This document shows positions 36,762 to 46,150 of a stretch of DNA of 64,000 nucleotides, piece by piece. This stretch comes from JALORV01 sp963712485 (GTDB lineage: Bacteria; Pseudomonadota; Gammaproteobacteria; Burkholderiales; Burkholderiaceae_F), in assembly GCA_963712485.1 (NCBI GenBank), contig CAVQID010000008.1, positions 62,001 to 126,000 on the forward strand, given 5' to 3'. The position numbers and the translations under genes are program-made. The notes below the pieces were generated by a model. It did no database searches. It saw only the letters and a list, made by a program, of their open reading frames with translations, and was not told where the DNA came from. How positions within the stretch are numbered: the first letter of the stretch is position 1; every line of letters begins with the position of its first letter.

Positions 36762-37088
36762 CTAGAACGGCAGCTTCATGCCGGGCGGCAGGGGCATGCC
36801 GGCGGTGATCGCCGACATCTTTTCCTGCGAAACCGCCTCGGCGCGGCGCACGGCGTCATTGAATGCGGCCGCGACGAGGTCTTCGAGCATGTCCTTGTCG
36901 TCGCCGACGAGGCTCGGATCAATGACGACCCGGCGAACGTCGTGCTTGCAGGTCATCAGGACCTTCACCATGCCGGCGCCCGACTGGCCCTCGACTTCCG
37001 TGTTCGCGAGTTCTTCCTGCAGGCGCTTGACGCCTTCCTGCATCTTCTGCGCCTGTTGCATCAAGCCGGCAAGCTGACCCTTCATCAT
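36762..37088 (-). CDS. ybaB: YbaB/EbfC family nucleoid-associated protein
   Basis: Small DNA-binding protein of 108 residues with the family pattern LAGLMQQAQKMQEGVKRLQE, then VEGQSGAGMVKVLMTCKHDV and VVIDPSLVGDDKDMLEDLVA. The C-terminal part is typical (AFNDAVRRAEAVSQEKMSAI). The start overlaps the dnaX stop by four bases (ATGA), the conserved dnaX-ybaB-recR arrangement. It forms dimers that bind DNA; a direct role with RecR is not established. Confidence 0.95.
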   Translation of the reverse strand: MMKGQLAGLMQQAQKMQEGVKRLQEELANTEVEGQSGAGMVKVLMTCKHDVRRVVIDPSLVGDDKDMLEDLVAAAFNDAVRRAEAVSQEKMSAITAGMPLPPGMKLPF

Positions 37089-38716
37089 TTTCTCGTGTCC
37101 GTGTCGTTGCCCTCGCGCGGCCGGATCGATGCAGGATCGACCGATGCGCCGAAGTTGTCGATCAATTCTCGCACGAAGGGATCGCCGTAAATCGCTTCCT
37201 CGGCCTGTCGCTGGCGTTCCGCAGTTGCCTGTGCCGCCTGGCCCGCCGCGGTCGGACCGGTCGTGTTGCCGACCTCGGCCGTCACGCGAACCTTTCGACC
37301 AAGCGCAATTTCAACGGCCGCCTTGAGCTTGTCGACCGTCCCTGCTTCGATCAATGTCTTCAGCGGTGCGCGCAGGCGAAAGTGGTCAGCCTGCGCGGAC
37401 ACCAGTTCACTGCGCTGCGCGAGTTCCTTCACCAGGCCGCTGATCTTCAGTCGCGTCACCAGTGCAGGCCAGTCACCGTCGAAGTTCACGGCGACAGGAG
37501 TCGGCGGCGCCGGCTCTGCGGCGGGTGCAGACATTGCCGCGCCCGGACGGGGCCGAGCCGCGACTGGTACCGGGACACTGACGGATGCCGGGCGTGGTGC
37601 CTGTGCGCCCGTCGTGCCTGCGCCCGGCGCGAACGCCAGCATCCGCAACAACGTCATCGTGAACCCCGCGTATTCGTCGGGTGCAAGGTGCAGGTCGTTG
37701 CGTCCATGCAGCGCGATCTGGTAGTACAGCTGAACCTCGTCCGGCGCCAGCGCGGCTGCCAGGCGCATGACATCCACAGCGTTGATGTCGTCATCCATCG
37801 CTGCCCCGGCCTGCTGCGCCATCGCGATCCGGTGCAGCAGGCTGGCCAGATCGCGGAGCGCCTGGTTGAACGAGAGACTCTGAGCGTTCATCTCGTCGGC
37901 CAAGGCGAGCACCCGCGCCGGATCGCGCGCGACGATCGCATCGAGCAGACGCACGAGCGTGCCCTCGTCGATGGCCCCGAGCATGCCGCGCACCGCCTCG
38001 AGCGACACTGTTCCGGCCGAGTACGCGATCGCCTGATCGAGCAGCGACAGGCCGTCACGCATGCTGCCGCGCGCCGCGTGCGCCAGCAGTCGCAGCGCCG
38101 CTCCTTCAGCCTCGATGCCCTCGTGCGCGAGGATCTCGCGCATGCGCTCGGCGATGGCCGACGGCGTCATCTGCTTCAGATTGAATTGCAGGCAGCGCGA
38201 CAGGACGGTGACCGGGACCTTTTGCGGGTCGGTCGTTGCAAGAATGAACTTGACGTAGTCCGGCGGCTCTTCCAGCGTCTTCAGCATCGCGTTGAACGCA
38301 TGGGCTGACAGCTGATGCACCTCGTCGATCATGTAGACCTTGAAGCGCGCAGCGCTGGGCGCGTACATCGCGCGCTCGAGCAACTGCACCATTTCGTCGA
38401 CGCCGCGATTGCTCGCTGCATCCATCTCGATGTAGTCGACGAAACGGCCCGCGTCGATCGCGATGCACGCTTCGCACACGCCACACGGCGTCGCGGTGAT
38501 GCTGCCGTTGCCGTCGGCACCGATGCAGTTCAGCGACTTGGCGAGAATGCGCGACAGCGTCGTCTTGCCGACGCCGCGGGTGCCGGTAAAAAGGTACGCA
38601 TGGTGCAGCCGGTTCGCGCTGAGCGCGTGCGTGAGCGCGCGCACGACATGGTCCTGGCCGACCAGCGTCGAGAAATCGCGTGGGCGCCACTTGCGCGCCA
38701 GGACTTGGTAGGACAT
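37085..38716 (-). CDS. dnaX: DNA polymerase III subunit gamma/tau
   Basis: Clamp-loader ATPase and polymerase organiser. The 543-residue product starts MSYQVLARKWRPRDFSTLVG and has Walker A FTGTRGVGKTTLSRILAKSL. A zinc-binding Cys cluster (CIGADGNGSITATPCGVCEA, C) is followed by VDYIEMDAASNRGVDEM, and the SRC region is KVPVTVLSRCLQFNLKQMTP. Domain III ends near residue 360. An Ala- and Pro-rich linker then precedes the tau-specific C-terminal part. The start is the family ATG at 38716. No A-rich slippery heptamer like that of E. coli dnaX is obvious, so a shorter gamma product is not predicted here. It overlaps ybaB. Confidence 0.95.
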   Translation of the reverse strand: MSYQVLARKWRPRDFSTLVGQDHVVRALTHALSANRLHHAYLFTGTRGVGKTTLSRILAKSLNCIGADGNGSITATPCGVCEACIAIDAGRFVDYIEMDAASNRGVDEMVQLLERAMYAPSAARFKVYMIDEVHQLSAHAFNAMLKTLEEPPDYVKFILATTDPQKVPVTVLSRCLQFNLKQMTPSAIAERMREILAHEGIEAEGAALRLLAHAARGSMRDGLSLLDQAIAYSAGTVSLEAVRGMLGAIDEGTLVRLLDAIVARDPARVLALADEMNAQSLSFNQALRDLASLLHRIAMAQQAGAAMDDDINAVDVMRLAAALAPDEVQLYYQIALHGRNDLHLAPDEYAGFTMTLLRMLAFAPGAGTTGAQAPRPASVSVPVPVAARPRPGAAMSAPAAEPAPPTPVAVNFDGDWPALVTRLKISGLVKELAQRSELVSAQADHFRLRAPLKTLIEAGTVDKLKAAVEIALGRKVRVTAEVGNTTGPTAAGQAAQATAERQRQAEEAIYGDPFVRELIDNFGASVDPASIRPREGNDTDTRK

Positions 38717-38726
38717 GCGTGTGATT

Positions 38727-39272
38727 CTACGAGGCCGCTGTCGGGCCGCCGAGCCGAACCAGTGCATTGCCGGTGATCCGGCAGATGCGCCAGTCCGGCA
38801 TCACGACGGCGCCAATCGATTCGTAGAACTCGATCGCCGTCGTGTTCCAGTCAAGCACCGACCATTCGTACCGACCGCAGCCCCGCTCGACCGCCATGCG
38901 CGCGCCGTGCCGCATCAACGCCTTGCCGATGCCACGGCCCCGCGCCTCGGGCACGACGAACAGGTCTTCCAGATACAGGCCGCGCCGCGCCAGAAACGTC
39001 GAGAAGTTGTGGAAGAAAAGCGCGAAGCCCAGCGCCTCGTCACCCTCCCACGCCAGCACCGACTCGATCACCGGCCGCGCACCGAACAGCTCCTCGTGGA
39101 TCTGATCTTGCGTGCCGACGACCAGATGCGAAAGCCTTTCGTACTCGGCCAGCGCGCGGATCAGCGCGAGCAGCCGCGGCACATCCTGCGGCCGCGCGGA
39201 CTCAATGCGAATGTCGGAGGGCACTTCGAGGCGATGTCGAACAGGTCGAGGGGGAGGTCCAGGAGGGGGCAT
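38727..39272 (-). CDS. GNAT family N-acetyltransferase
   Basis: About 181 residues with a GNAT core: DIRIESARPQDVPRLLALIR, then GFALFFHNFSTFLARRGLYL and EDLFVVPEARGRGIGKALM, the acetyl-CoA loop. ERGCGRYEWSVLDWNTTAIE and YESIGAVVMPDWRICRIT complete the fold; the pattern is like diamine/spermidine N-acetyltransferases. I chose the ATG at 39272 because GAGGGGG precedes it; 39287 is possible and GTG 39224 would remove a Pro-rich N-terminus. It lies 10 bases upstream of dnaX and just after the SRP RNA terminator. The substrate is unknown. Confidence 0.85.
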   Translation of the reverse strand: MPPPGPPPRPVRHRLEVPSDIRIESARPQDVPRLLALIRALAEYERLSHLVVGTQDQIHEELFGARPVIESVLAWEGDEALGFALFFHNFSTFLARRGLYLEDLFVVPEARGRGIGKALMRHGARMAVERGCGRYEWSVLDWNTTAIEFYESIGAVVMPDWRICRITGNALVRLGGPTAAS

Positions 39273-39301
39273 CGCCCCCTCTTGCATCTTATTGGGCGAA
39301 A

Positions 39302-39330
39302 CGCCTTTCCGCGCTTAGCGCGGAAAGGCG
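39302..39330 (-). terminator. Terminator hairpin of the SRP RNA gene
   Basis: A perfect 13-base-pair stem CGCCTTTCCGCGC / GCGCGGAAAGGCG with a TTA loop (+ strand), followed on the minus strand by TTTCG. It overlaps the 3' end of the predicted RNA. Its symmetry would allow it to work in either direction. Confidence 0.8.
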
Positions 39331-39422
39331 AGCCTTGTCCTCGGCACTGAAGGCAATCCGCTGTGGCTGCTTCGTTCCCGACCTGACCAGGTTCACGGCA
39401 CCTCCATGCGAGGGGGCCCGCC
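39327..39422 (-). ncRNA. ffs: Small SRP RNA (4.5S RNA)
   Basis: RNA component of the signal recognition particle that binds Ffh. The minus strand contains the apical hairpin CTGGTCAGGTCGGGAACGAA followed by GCAGCCA, matching the conserved domain IV (GGTCAGG, GGAA tetraloop, AGCAGCC). The ends pair as GGCGGGCC with GGCTCGCC (one G-U pair), then CCTCG with CGAGG, defining a roughly 96-nt hairpin. The GGAA tetraloop is closed by G-C rather than the usual C-G, with both bases exchanged. It lies two bases after the addA stop and before the dnaX cluster, the conserved ffs-dnaX neighbourhood. Confidence 0.93.
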
Positions 39423-39424
39423 GA

Positions 39425-42400
39425 TCAAATGATATCAGTGGGAGGCGCGAGCGATTCCGGGCCTTCACTCGAGACCGACGCGGACTGACGCCATTCGCGC
39501 CAGCCGGGTACCAGCGGGAAGTACAGGCCAAGCTGGGCCTGCGGATCAAGCGCGGTGCCGTAGAGTCTCGAGTTGCGCGCGATATCGCTGCTGCTCGACA
39601 TCGAGAAAAACCTCGACGTCCGCGCCTTCGTGCGCTCCCACCTTGTAGTCGACGATCCAGCGCACGCCGCCAGCGGTCACGAACGTGCGGTCGAGTACGA
39701 GCCTCCGCACGATTCCGCCTTGCACGACCGACAGCCGCAGCTCGCTCCGATGTTCTGGATGAGATCCAAGGACCCACCGACCGCGCTCATCTTGCACCAC
39801 ATTGATCAGCGCCTGGTTCACTTTGGCGCGGGCCGCCTGCAGCTCCGTGCCGCTCAGTCCGCCGGCCGCGAGCGCGCGCTCGATCTGCGGTGCGATGGTT
39901 TTGACGCGTGCCACATCCCACCCGGCGAGACCATCCTCGGCCATGCGTTGCAGCCAGCGATGAACGACGGTACCGATCCGCCGCGCCGTCTCGCCGGCCC
40001 ACGAGAACTCGATCGCGCTGCCGGCGTCGCGGACCACGCTGCCCGCTGACCATCGCGCTGCCGACGGGAGCTGCGGCAACGGTCCAGGCGGCAGGCAGGC
40101 GGCGCAACGACTGATCCAGCACGAGATCGGAGGTACGACGCGGACCGCTACCGGCGAAATCCGGCGCTGCCAGGAACGCCTGCTGCAACGCCGGCCACAG
40201 GCGGGCCAGCAGCGAGGTTTCCGGGATGGACAATTCGCCTCTTGCATCCCGTTTGACACTCGCGACCCAGTGCAAGCTGCTGCCGGGCTCGCGTTGCCGC
40301 CACGTAAGCGAGTCGTTCGTCCTCGTGCCGCTGACGCAGCCGGATTTCGCCCTCGACCCACTGCACCAGCGCGTCTTTCTCCGCGCCGCCCGCGTGGATC
40401 GGCGCAAGCAGCAATTCCGAGCCGTCATGCGACGCTCGCTCGAGCCAGATCATCAGCTGCGCCTCATCGCGCCGCGGGATCGCGGCGAGACGCGGAACGA
40501 TCACATGGTCGAACTCCAGGCCTTTGGCCTTGTGGATCGTCATGACCTGGAACGCCGGGTCCGACGCCGTGTCGGAAGCGGCAAACAACAATTGCAGCGA
40601 CTGTTCGAGTGCAACCACGTCGACCAGTCCGCCATGCTCGTCTTCGTGCCGGGCGAGGTGAGTAAAGAACTGCTCGGCTTCCCTCCGAGACGCTTCCGAG
40701 GCGAAGCACGCGGGCCCGCCGAGCAGCAGCCACGCCTGTTCGACCCGGCGTGATGTCGGCAGTTTTTCGCGCAATGCGGTCGCGCGTCGCAGTACCGGCC
40801 CGACGCGCGCAATACGTGCGGCACCGTCGGGCGAAAGTCGCGCGCGGCAGTCCGCATCGTCGAGCAACTCCGGGATAGTGCGCGAAGGATCGGCTTCCGC
40901 AACGGCGGCGAGATCGGCCAGCGTGAGCCCGCACCACGGCGCTCGCAGGACGGCAAGCCAGGCAACGCGATCGGCACCGTGCTCCAGCGCACGCGTGAGC
41001 GCGAGCAGATCGACCGATCATCGGCCGCGCCGTCAGGGCATCGAGCTCGACCGCAGTCGGCTTCAGGCCCGCCGCACGCAGCGCATGGGCGATTTCGACG
41101 AGATGCGAGCGCGCCCGCACCAGCAGCGCAATCGTCGACGACGCGATCGTCTGCACGAAGCGCGCGCACGAGCTGCGTCACGACCGCCGCCTCATCTTCG
41201 GCGCTGCCGCCGATCAGCGGATGGACCACGACCGGCGGATGCAGGGTCGCGCCGTGCACGGCGACCGCGGGCTCGAACGAGACCGCGCCGCTGGCCACAT
41301 CGCTTCGTGGCGGCAGCACCCGAGCGAAGGCCTGGTTCACCCACTCCACGACGCCGTGCTGAGAGCGGAAGTTGCGTGCGAGCTGCAGGGGCTGCAGGCG
41401 AACCGGTCCGATACCTCGTTCCCAGGCGCGCAGGAAGAGACCCACCTCCGCCTCGCGGAATCGGTAGATCGACTGCATCGGGTCACCGACGACGAAGAGC
41501 GTCCGCCCATCCCCCGGCGACCAGTCGGCAACCAGGCGCTCGATCAGCTCGAACTGCGTGATCGACGTGTCCTGGAATTCGTCGACCAGCAGGTGCCTGA
41601 TCCGCGCGTCGAGCGCCATCGCGATGTCGCTGCCGCGCTCGTCACCGAGCGCGGCCACGGCCCGGCGCGTCACTTCGGCGAAGTCCATCAATCCCGTTTC
41701 GGCAAAGACGACGGCCAGTTCGGCGGCGGCCCGCCGCAGCATCGTTGCAATCGATTCGACCAGGCTCCACTGGTCTTCGGTGTAGCCGGCCGGCGGCAAC
41801 GCGCGCAGGTCGTGCAACGCCAGGCGCAATTCGTCATTGTCCCGCAGGGATTCGAGCAGGCGCGCGATCCGTTGCTTATACGGCTTGAGCCGCCGCCGTT
41901 CTTCAGTCGTGACGCCCGCCGGAAATCCTTCGGCCCGGGTGAACCGTGCCCGCCAATGGCCGTCGTTCGTCAGCAGCAGGCTGGCGAGCCCACGCCAGGC
42001 ACCGAGCCGTTCGATGGAAATTTCCGGGAGCGCCGTGAGATCTGCACACGGAGACAGCAGCCCCGTCGCGCTCCCGTTGGCCGACGCGTAGCGGGCAAGA
42101 CTGATGAGTTCATCGACGGCGCCGGCCGGCACCGCCTCGCATACCCGCTGCATGTGTCCTTCGCAGGCGCGCCGCAGCGATGTTTCGAGTTCGCGCGCGC
42201 GCAGGTCCACCCAGATGTCGCAGCCATTGGTCGCGCCGCGCCAGCATGGCCGAGAGCAGCGCAACGGCACGCCCGACATCGTTGTCGAGATGCCCAAGCA
42301 GGCGTGCGACATGATCCGCTGTGTCGCGGTCCGAGGGCACGCGGCTGTCGAGCACGCCGAGCGTCGCCCGGGCGGCGGCCGCATAAAGTTCGTCCGCCCG

Positions 42401-42844
42401 TTCCGTCACGCTCGGCGCGGCGCCGAGACCGAGCGTCAAGGGCAACTGGCGCGCCAGCCATTGCGCGAGCGCGTCGATGGTCTGCACCCGCAGTCGCCCC
42501 GGATTGCCGGCAATATTCCAGCTCGTTCGGCATCCCGCTCGCAAACCGCACGCGCCAGTGTGTAGGTGCGAATCTGATGCGGCTCGTCGGGCGCGATCTC
42601 TGTCCGCGCGATGGCCAGCGCCATCAGCAGTCGGTCCTTCATCTCGGCGGCGGCCTTGCGGGTAAAGGTGATCGCCACCACTTCTTCGGGCGCATCGACG
42701 GTCGCGAGCAACGCGAGCACGCGCTGGATCAGCAGTTCGGTCTTCCCGGATCCGGCGGGCGCGCGCACGATGAATGAGCCGTCGGCGGCGAGCGCGTGCT
42801 CGTCGCGACGCGTTATCCAGCGCCAGCAAGGTCTGGTTACTCAT
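39425..42844 (-). CDS. addA: AddA-type helicase-nuclease for double-strand break repair (eight frame changes)
   Basis: UvrD-like helicase with a C-terminal nuclease that processes DNA ends with AddB. Start ATG 42844 (MSNQTLLALDN). Motifs, in order: Walker A APAGSGKTELLIQR, ITFTRKAAAEMKDRLL, HLLVDEFQDTSITQFELIER, LFVVGDPMQSIYRFREAEVG, LARNFRSQHGVVEWVN, VMTIHKAKGLEFDHVIVPR and LAYVAATRARQQL. The nuclease then follows with RWIVDYKVGAHEGADVEVF and QQRYRAQLETY. Eight frame changes are needed near 42810, 42530, 42230, 41165, 41010, 40285, 40040 and 39565; all but the second read as one extra base. Corrected length is 1137 residues, normal for this family. All catalytic motifs survive, so errors are more likely than decay. 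Confidence 0.8.
39429..39437 (-). promoter_or_regulatory. Candidate extended -10 promoter of ffs
   Basis: The minus strand reads TGA-TATCAT, an extended -10 (TGn plus TATCAT), six bases before the predicted 5' end of the SRP RNA. It overlaps the last codons of addA. No clear -35 is visible, which is compatible with an extended -10 promoter. Confidence 0.5.
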
Positions 42845-45523
42845 CGCGCTGCCCGCTTGCGTCGGACTCGACGGCAAGGCCGCCGCTGCGCTCGTTCAGA
42901 CGGCACAGCAGCGCCGAGTCCGCAGTTGCGGCATGTCTGAACGCGCTTCGGCGCGACTTCGGCCGCCCCGGCCGCAAAGTCGTCTGCGAGGCGCGTCAGT
43001 TCATCGCGCCACGCGTCGACCAGTGCCGCCCACGTGGCGTATCTCGTGGCGCCAGTCCTGACGCGCACCCGGAACGATGCCGTCTTCGGACGCCAGCGCG
43101 ACGAAGCGACGTCTCCCGCCCGCACGCGCGCAAACGCGACAGCGCAGGCGTCGGCTTGCGTTGTCACGAGATAAAGCGGCAACTGCGGTTCGTCCGGACG
43201 CGGCCCCAGCCAGCTGCGCACACCCGCATCGCCGCCGGTCTTGTAGTCGATCACGACGGCGCACCCGCCGGCCAGCCGGTCGACGCGATCGAGCCGGCCG
43301 TTCAACTCGAGCGGGCCGATGCCATCGCACGGCGCTCCTCGATGGCGATCACCTCGAATCGTTCCGCGTGTCGATCTCGAACTGCAGCCACCGCGAGCGC
43401 CAGATTCACCAGGCGGTTGCGTTCGAGGATCAACAGGGCGTCAGACAAGGCGCCGGGTCGTCGCTGTCGCGCCCGCGCCAGTGACGTGTCTGAGGCACGC
43501 GCGAGCGCCGTGTGACGTTCGGCCACCGGCAGCGTCGCCAGGAACGATCGCGTGCGTTGCGGAAGGTCCTGCCAGAACTGAGCCAGCACCTGGTGAACCA
43601 GCTGCCCGCGCTCCGCGCCGTCGAGCCCGTCGTGCGGAACCTCGGGTGCGTCAGCGTGGAGGCGGTGCGTGGCGAAGGCACGGAACGCGCACGCGGCCTG
43701 ATCCTTCAGCGTCGAAGTTCCTCCTTGAAGGACGACGAAGTGCGACAGCGCCGGTGCTGTGACGTCGATGACCGCCTCGAGCGGGCACGGCACCAGCAGA
43801 TCGATCGCCCGCGGCGCGCGAGGCATCGGCGCCATGCTCGGCCACCCGGCAATCATCGGACTCGGCCGCGACACGGCGGTCGCCGTCCTGCGTTGCATGG
43901 CTTGCTATCAGTTCCGGTGCAGACCGGGCAAGCCGATCGAGTGCCGACTGCGCACGCGCCAGGTCCGTGGTGACATCCGCACCGGGCATCCGTCTGGCGC
44001 GCTGCAGTTCGAGCGGCAGCAGCGGGTGCGCGCGGGTCGTCGGCGGCCACGCATCCGAGGTGAGGCCCATGATCCACAGATGATCGAACTCGAGCCCGCT
44101 CGCTTCGAGCACGCCGAGGACCTGCACCGGCGGATCGCCGCCTTCCGGCTGGAACACGGTCGACGAGGCGAGTCCGCGACAGGCGCGCAACCGCCGCCCG
44201 AAGATCGACCTTTCCGCGGACGCGCTCGAGCGCCGCGAACTCGGCCATCAGTTCCTGCCATCGGATCAGCGCCTGGTGCTCAATCGAGTCGAGCGGCTCG
44301 GCGCCGGGAAAGCCGACGACGCGCAATGCTTCGGTCAGCAGTGACGTCCACTCGGACCAAGTCGCCGCGGCCCGCCACCGATCCGCAGGCGCCACGCCTG
44401 CAAGCCTTCGAGGGCGGCGCGGGCCGATGCCCCCGAACCCTCGCCCATTTGACGCGCAACCGCGACCAGGCGGTCGAGCGCGGCGGTGCGGGTCGCCCGC
44501 TTCCGCCACTCGAAGTCGAATCGGTCGCGCGCCTCTGCGGATCCCGATCTGCAAATAGCGCGAGCGCAGCAGCGCCGAGGCATCGGCGAATTCGATCTCG
44601 TCGACGGCCAGGCGCAATACCCGCAGCGCGGTCGCAACGAGCGGCTGCTCGGCCAGTGGCGGGCCCAGCGATACGCTGTACGGCCGCAGGCGATCCGCCG
44701 GCGCCAGCAGCGCTCCAGGCTCCAGCACCGCGTCCAGCGCCCGTGAAACCGCAGCGCGACGCGACGCCAGGTCGGGCACGACGACGCCGATGCGCGCAAC
44801 CGGGATCTTTCGCCAGGCAGTGCGCGACCCAGTCGGCCATGCGCTCGAGTTCGTCGCGCTCGTCGGTGGCCTCGATGCGATGCACGGCGCCGGCACGGTT
44901 CTGCCGTTCATCGTGGTCGCAGCGGCAACCGGCGCTGGCGAGCGCATTGAAGAGCGCTGTCTGCTGCGGTGTCAGTTCATCAAAGCCGACGAGCAGCGCT
45001 TCGGCCGGCGCGCGCAGCGTGCCCGCATCCACGAGTGTACGGACGGCGTCCGGCAGACGCGCCTGATCAATCGCTCCGAGCACCTCGACCCGTTGCTGGT
45101 AGTCGCTGGCCCAGGCCGCAAAGAGGCGCGTGTCCTCGGTCATCGCGTAATGACGGAGCCGATCGGCGATCTGCCAGCGGTGCGCAAGGGCCCAGGCCTC
45201 GCCCGCCAGCGCCGCGGCGGCGGCGGTCGACGCCAGCGCCACGTCGCTGGCCTCGACCGCGTCTTCCCACAGCACGGCCTCCTGCGCCGCCGAAAGCGGC
45301 GCGCGGATGCCCCTGAGGTCGGGATCGTGCTGTGCCGTTCGTACAGCGCGCTGACGAACGCGCCAAACGGCAGGATTCGCGGCGTTTCCCAGACACGCCG
45401 GCCGCGCGCGCCTGCCAGGCATCGAAGTCCTGGCCGAGGGCGCGCGCGAGGCGCCGTCGGGGACGACGACGAGACGTCGGGCGCGGCAAGGCGAGCCGCT
45501 CGAAGAAGGGGGGAACGGGACAC
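42837..45523 (-). CDS. addB: AddB-like PD-(D/E)XK nuclease subunit (about eleven frame changes)
   Basis: Partner of AddA: an inactivated helicase fold plus a C-terminal nuclease. Pieces in order: RVWETPRILPFGAFVSALYE near the N-terminus, WALAHRWQIADRLRHYAMTE, ARIGVVVPDLASRRAAVSRA, VQVLGVLEASGLEFDHLWIM (the former helicase motif region), then the nuclease with AVVIDYKTGGDAGVRSWLGP. It ends with a Cys motif TCRNCGLGALLCRLNER as in Fe-S AddB proteins. Frame changes lie near 45480, 45440, 45405, 45330, 44805, 44535, 44375, 44190, 43865, 43315 and 42895. The GTG at 45523 is a best guess for the start. The corrected stop at 42837 overlaps the addA start by eight bases. Confidence 0.72.
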
Positions 45524-45731
45524 GAATGACTCAGGACAGTGCGTCGATTGTAGGGATGCAACAGGCTCAAATTCGAGCCTTCCCACCCCGGATCGGAAGT
45601 GCTACCATTTGCAAAACGGTCGCGCACCGTTCGGTGTTCCGCCAAGCGCTGCCGCCTTCCCCGACACCAGTTCCCTTGTCTCTTCCTGATGCCGATGCGC
45701 GCCGATTGGCGGCGTGCGTAAGGACTCAAAA

Positions 45732-46057
45732 ATGAGTGACATCAAGTACGTAAGCGACGCGAGCTTCGAGCAGGACGTGATCAAATCCGACACGCCGGTG
45801 CTGGTCGACTACTGGGCCGAATGGTGCGGTCCGTGCCGCATGATCGCGCCGATCCTGGATGAAGTTTCCAAGGAATATGGCGGCAAGATCGCGGTCGCCA
45901 AGTTGAATGTCGACGAGAACCAGGCGACGCCGGCCAAGTATCGGCATCCGCGGCATCCCGACGCTGATGCTGTTCAAAAATGGCGCGGTCGTCGGCACCA
46001 AGGTCGGCGCACTGTCCAAGTCCCAACTGACCGCAGTTCATCGACAGCAACATCTGA
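45732..46057 (+). CDS. trxA: Thioredoxin 1 (two frame changes)
   Basis: Cytoplasmic disulfide reductant. The product starts MSDIKYVSDASFEQDVIKSD and has the active site DYWAEWCGPCRMIAPILDEV. After ENQATPAKY the frame changes at 45941-45943 by one extra base to give GIRGIPTLMLFKNGAVVGTK, with the cis-Pro. A second extra base near 46031 leads to LTAFIDSNI and the stop at 46055-46057. Corrected length is 107 residues, exactly as expected. An essential-level, highly conserved gene broken twice in 330 bases is strong evidence for sequence error. Its neighbour rho is intact. The Trx could serve the thioredoxin-linked ArsC elsewhere in the window. Confidence 0.93.
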
Positions 46058-46066
46058 TCGTCAACC

Positions 46067-46086
46067 GGGCCGGCAGACGCCGGCCC
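46067..46086 (+). other. Stem-loop between trxA and rho
   Basis: GGGCCGGC-AGAC-GCCGGCCC, a perfect 8-base-pair hairpin, lies 10 bases after the trxA stop and 64 bases before rho. It has no T tract. It could be a processing site or part of a rho leader that governs autoregulation; the latter is inference from the general rule that rho is autogenously attenuated. Confidence 0.45.
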
Positions 46087-46150
46087 GCCTGCCCCGCGGG
46101 CGCCCCGAATCAGTCAAAGGGCGTCCCACTACTCCTCCGGTTGAGTCTCC

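Noticed and set aside
37085..38716. Programmed frameshift producing a gamma form of DnaX
   Set aside because: No A-rich slippery heptamer with a following stem-loop is apparent near the domain III-IV junction.
41221..42777. Plus-strand open frame of 518 codons across addA
   Set aside because: Antisense to the AddA helicase motifs, with no family resemblance.
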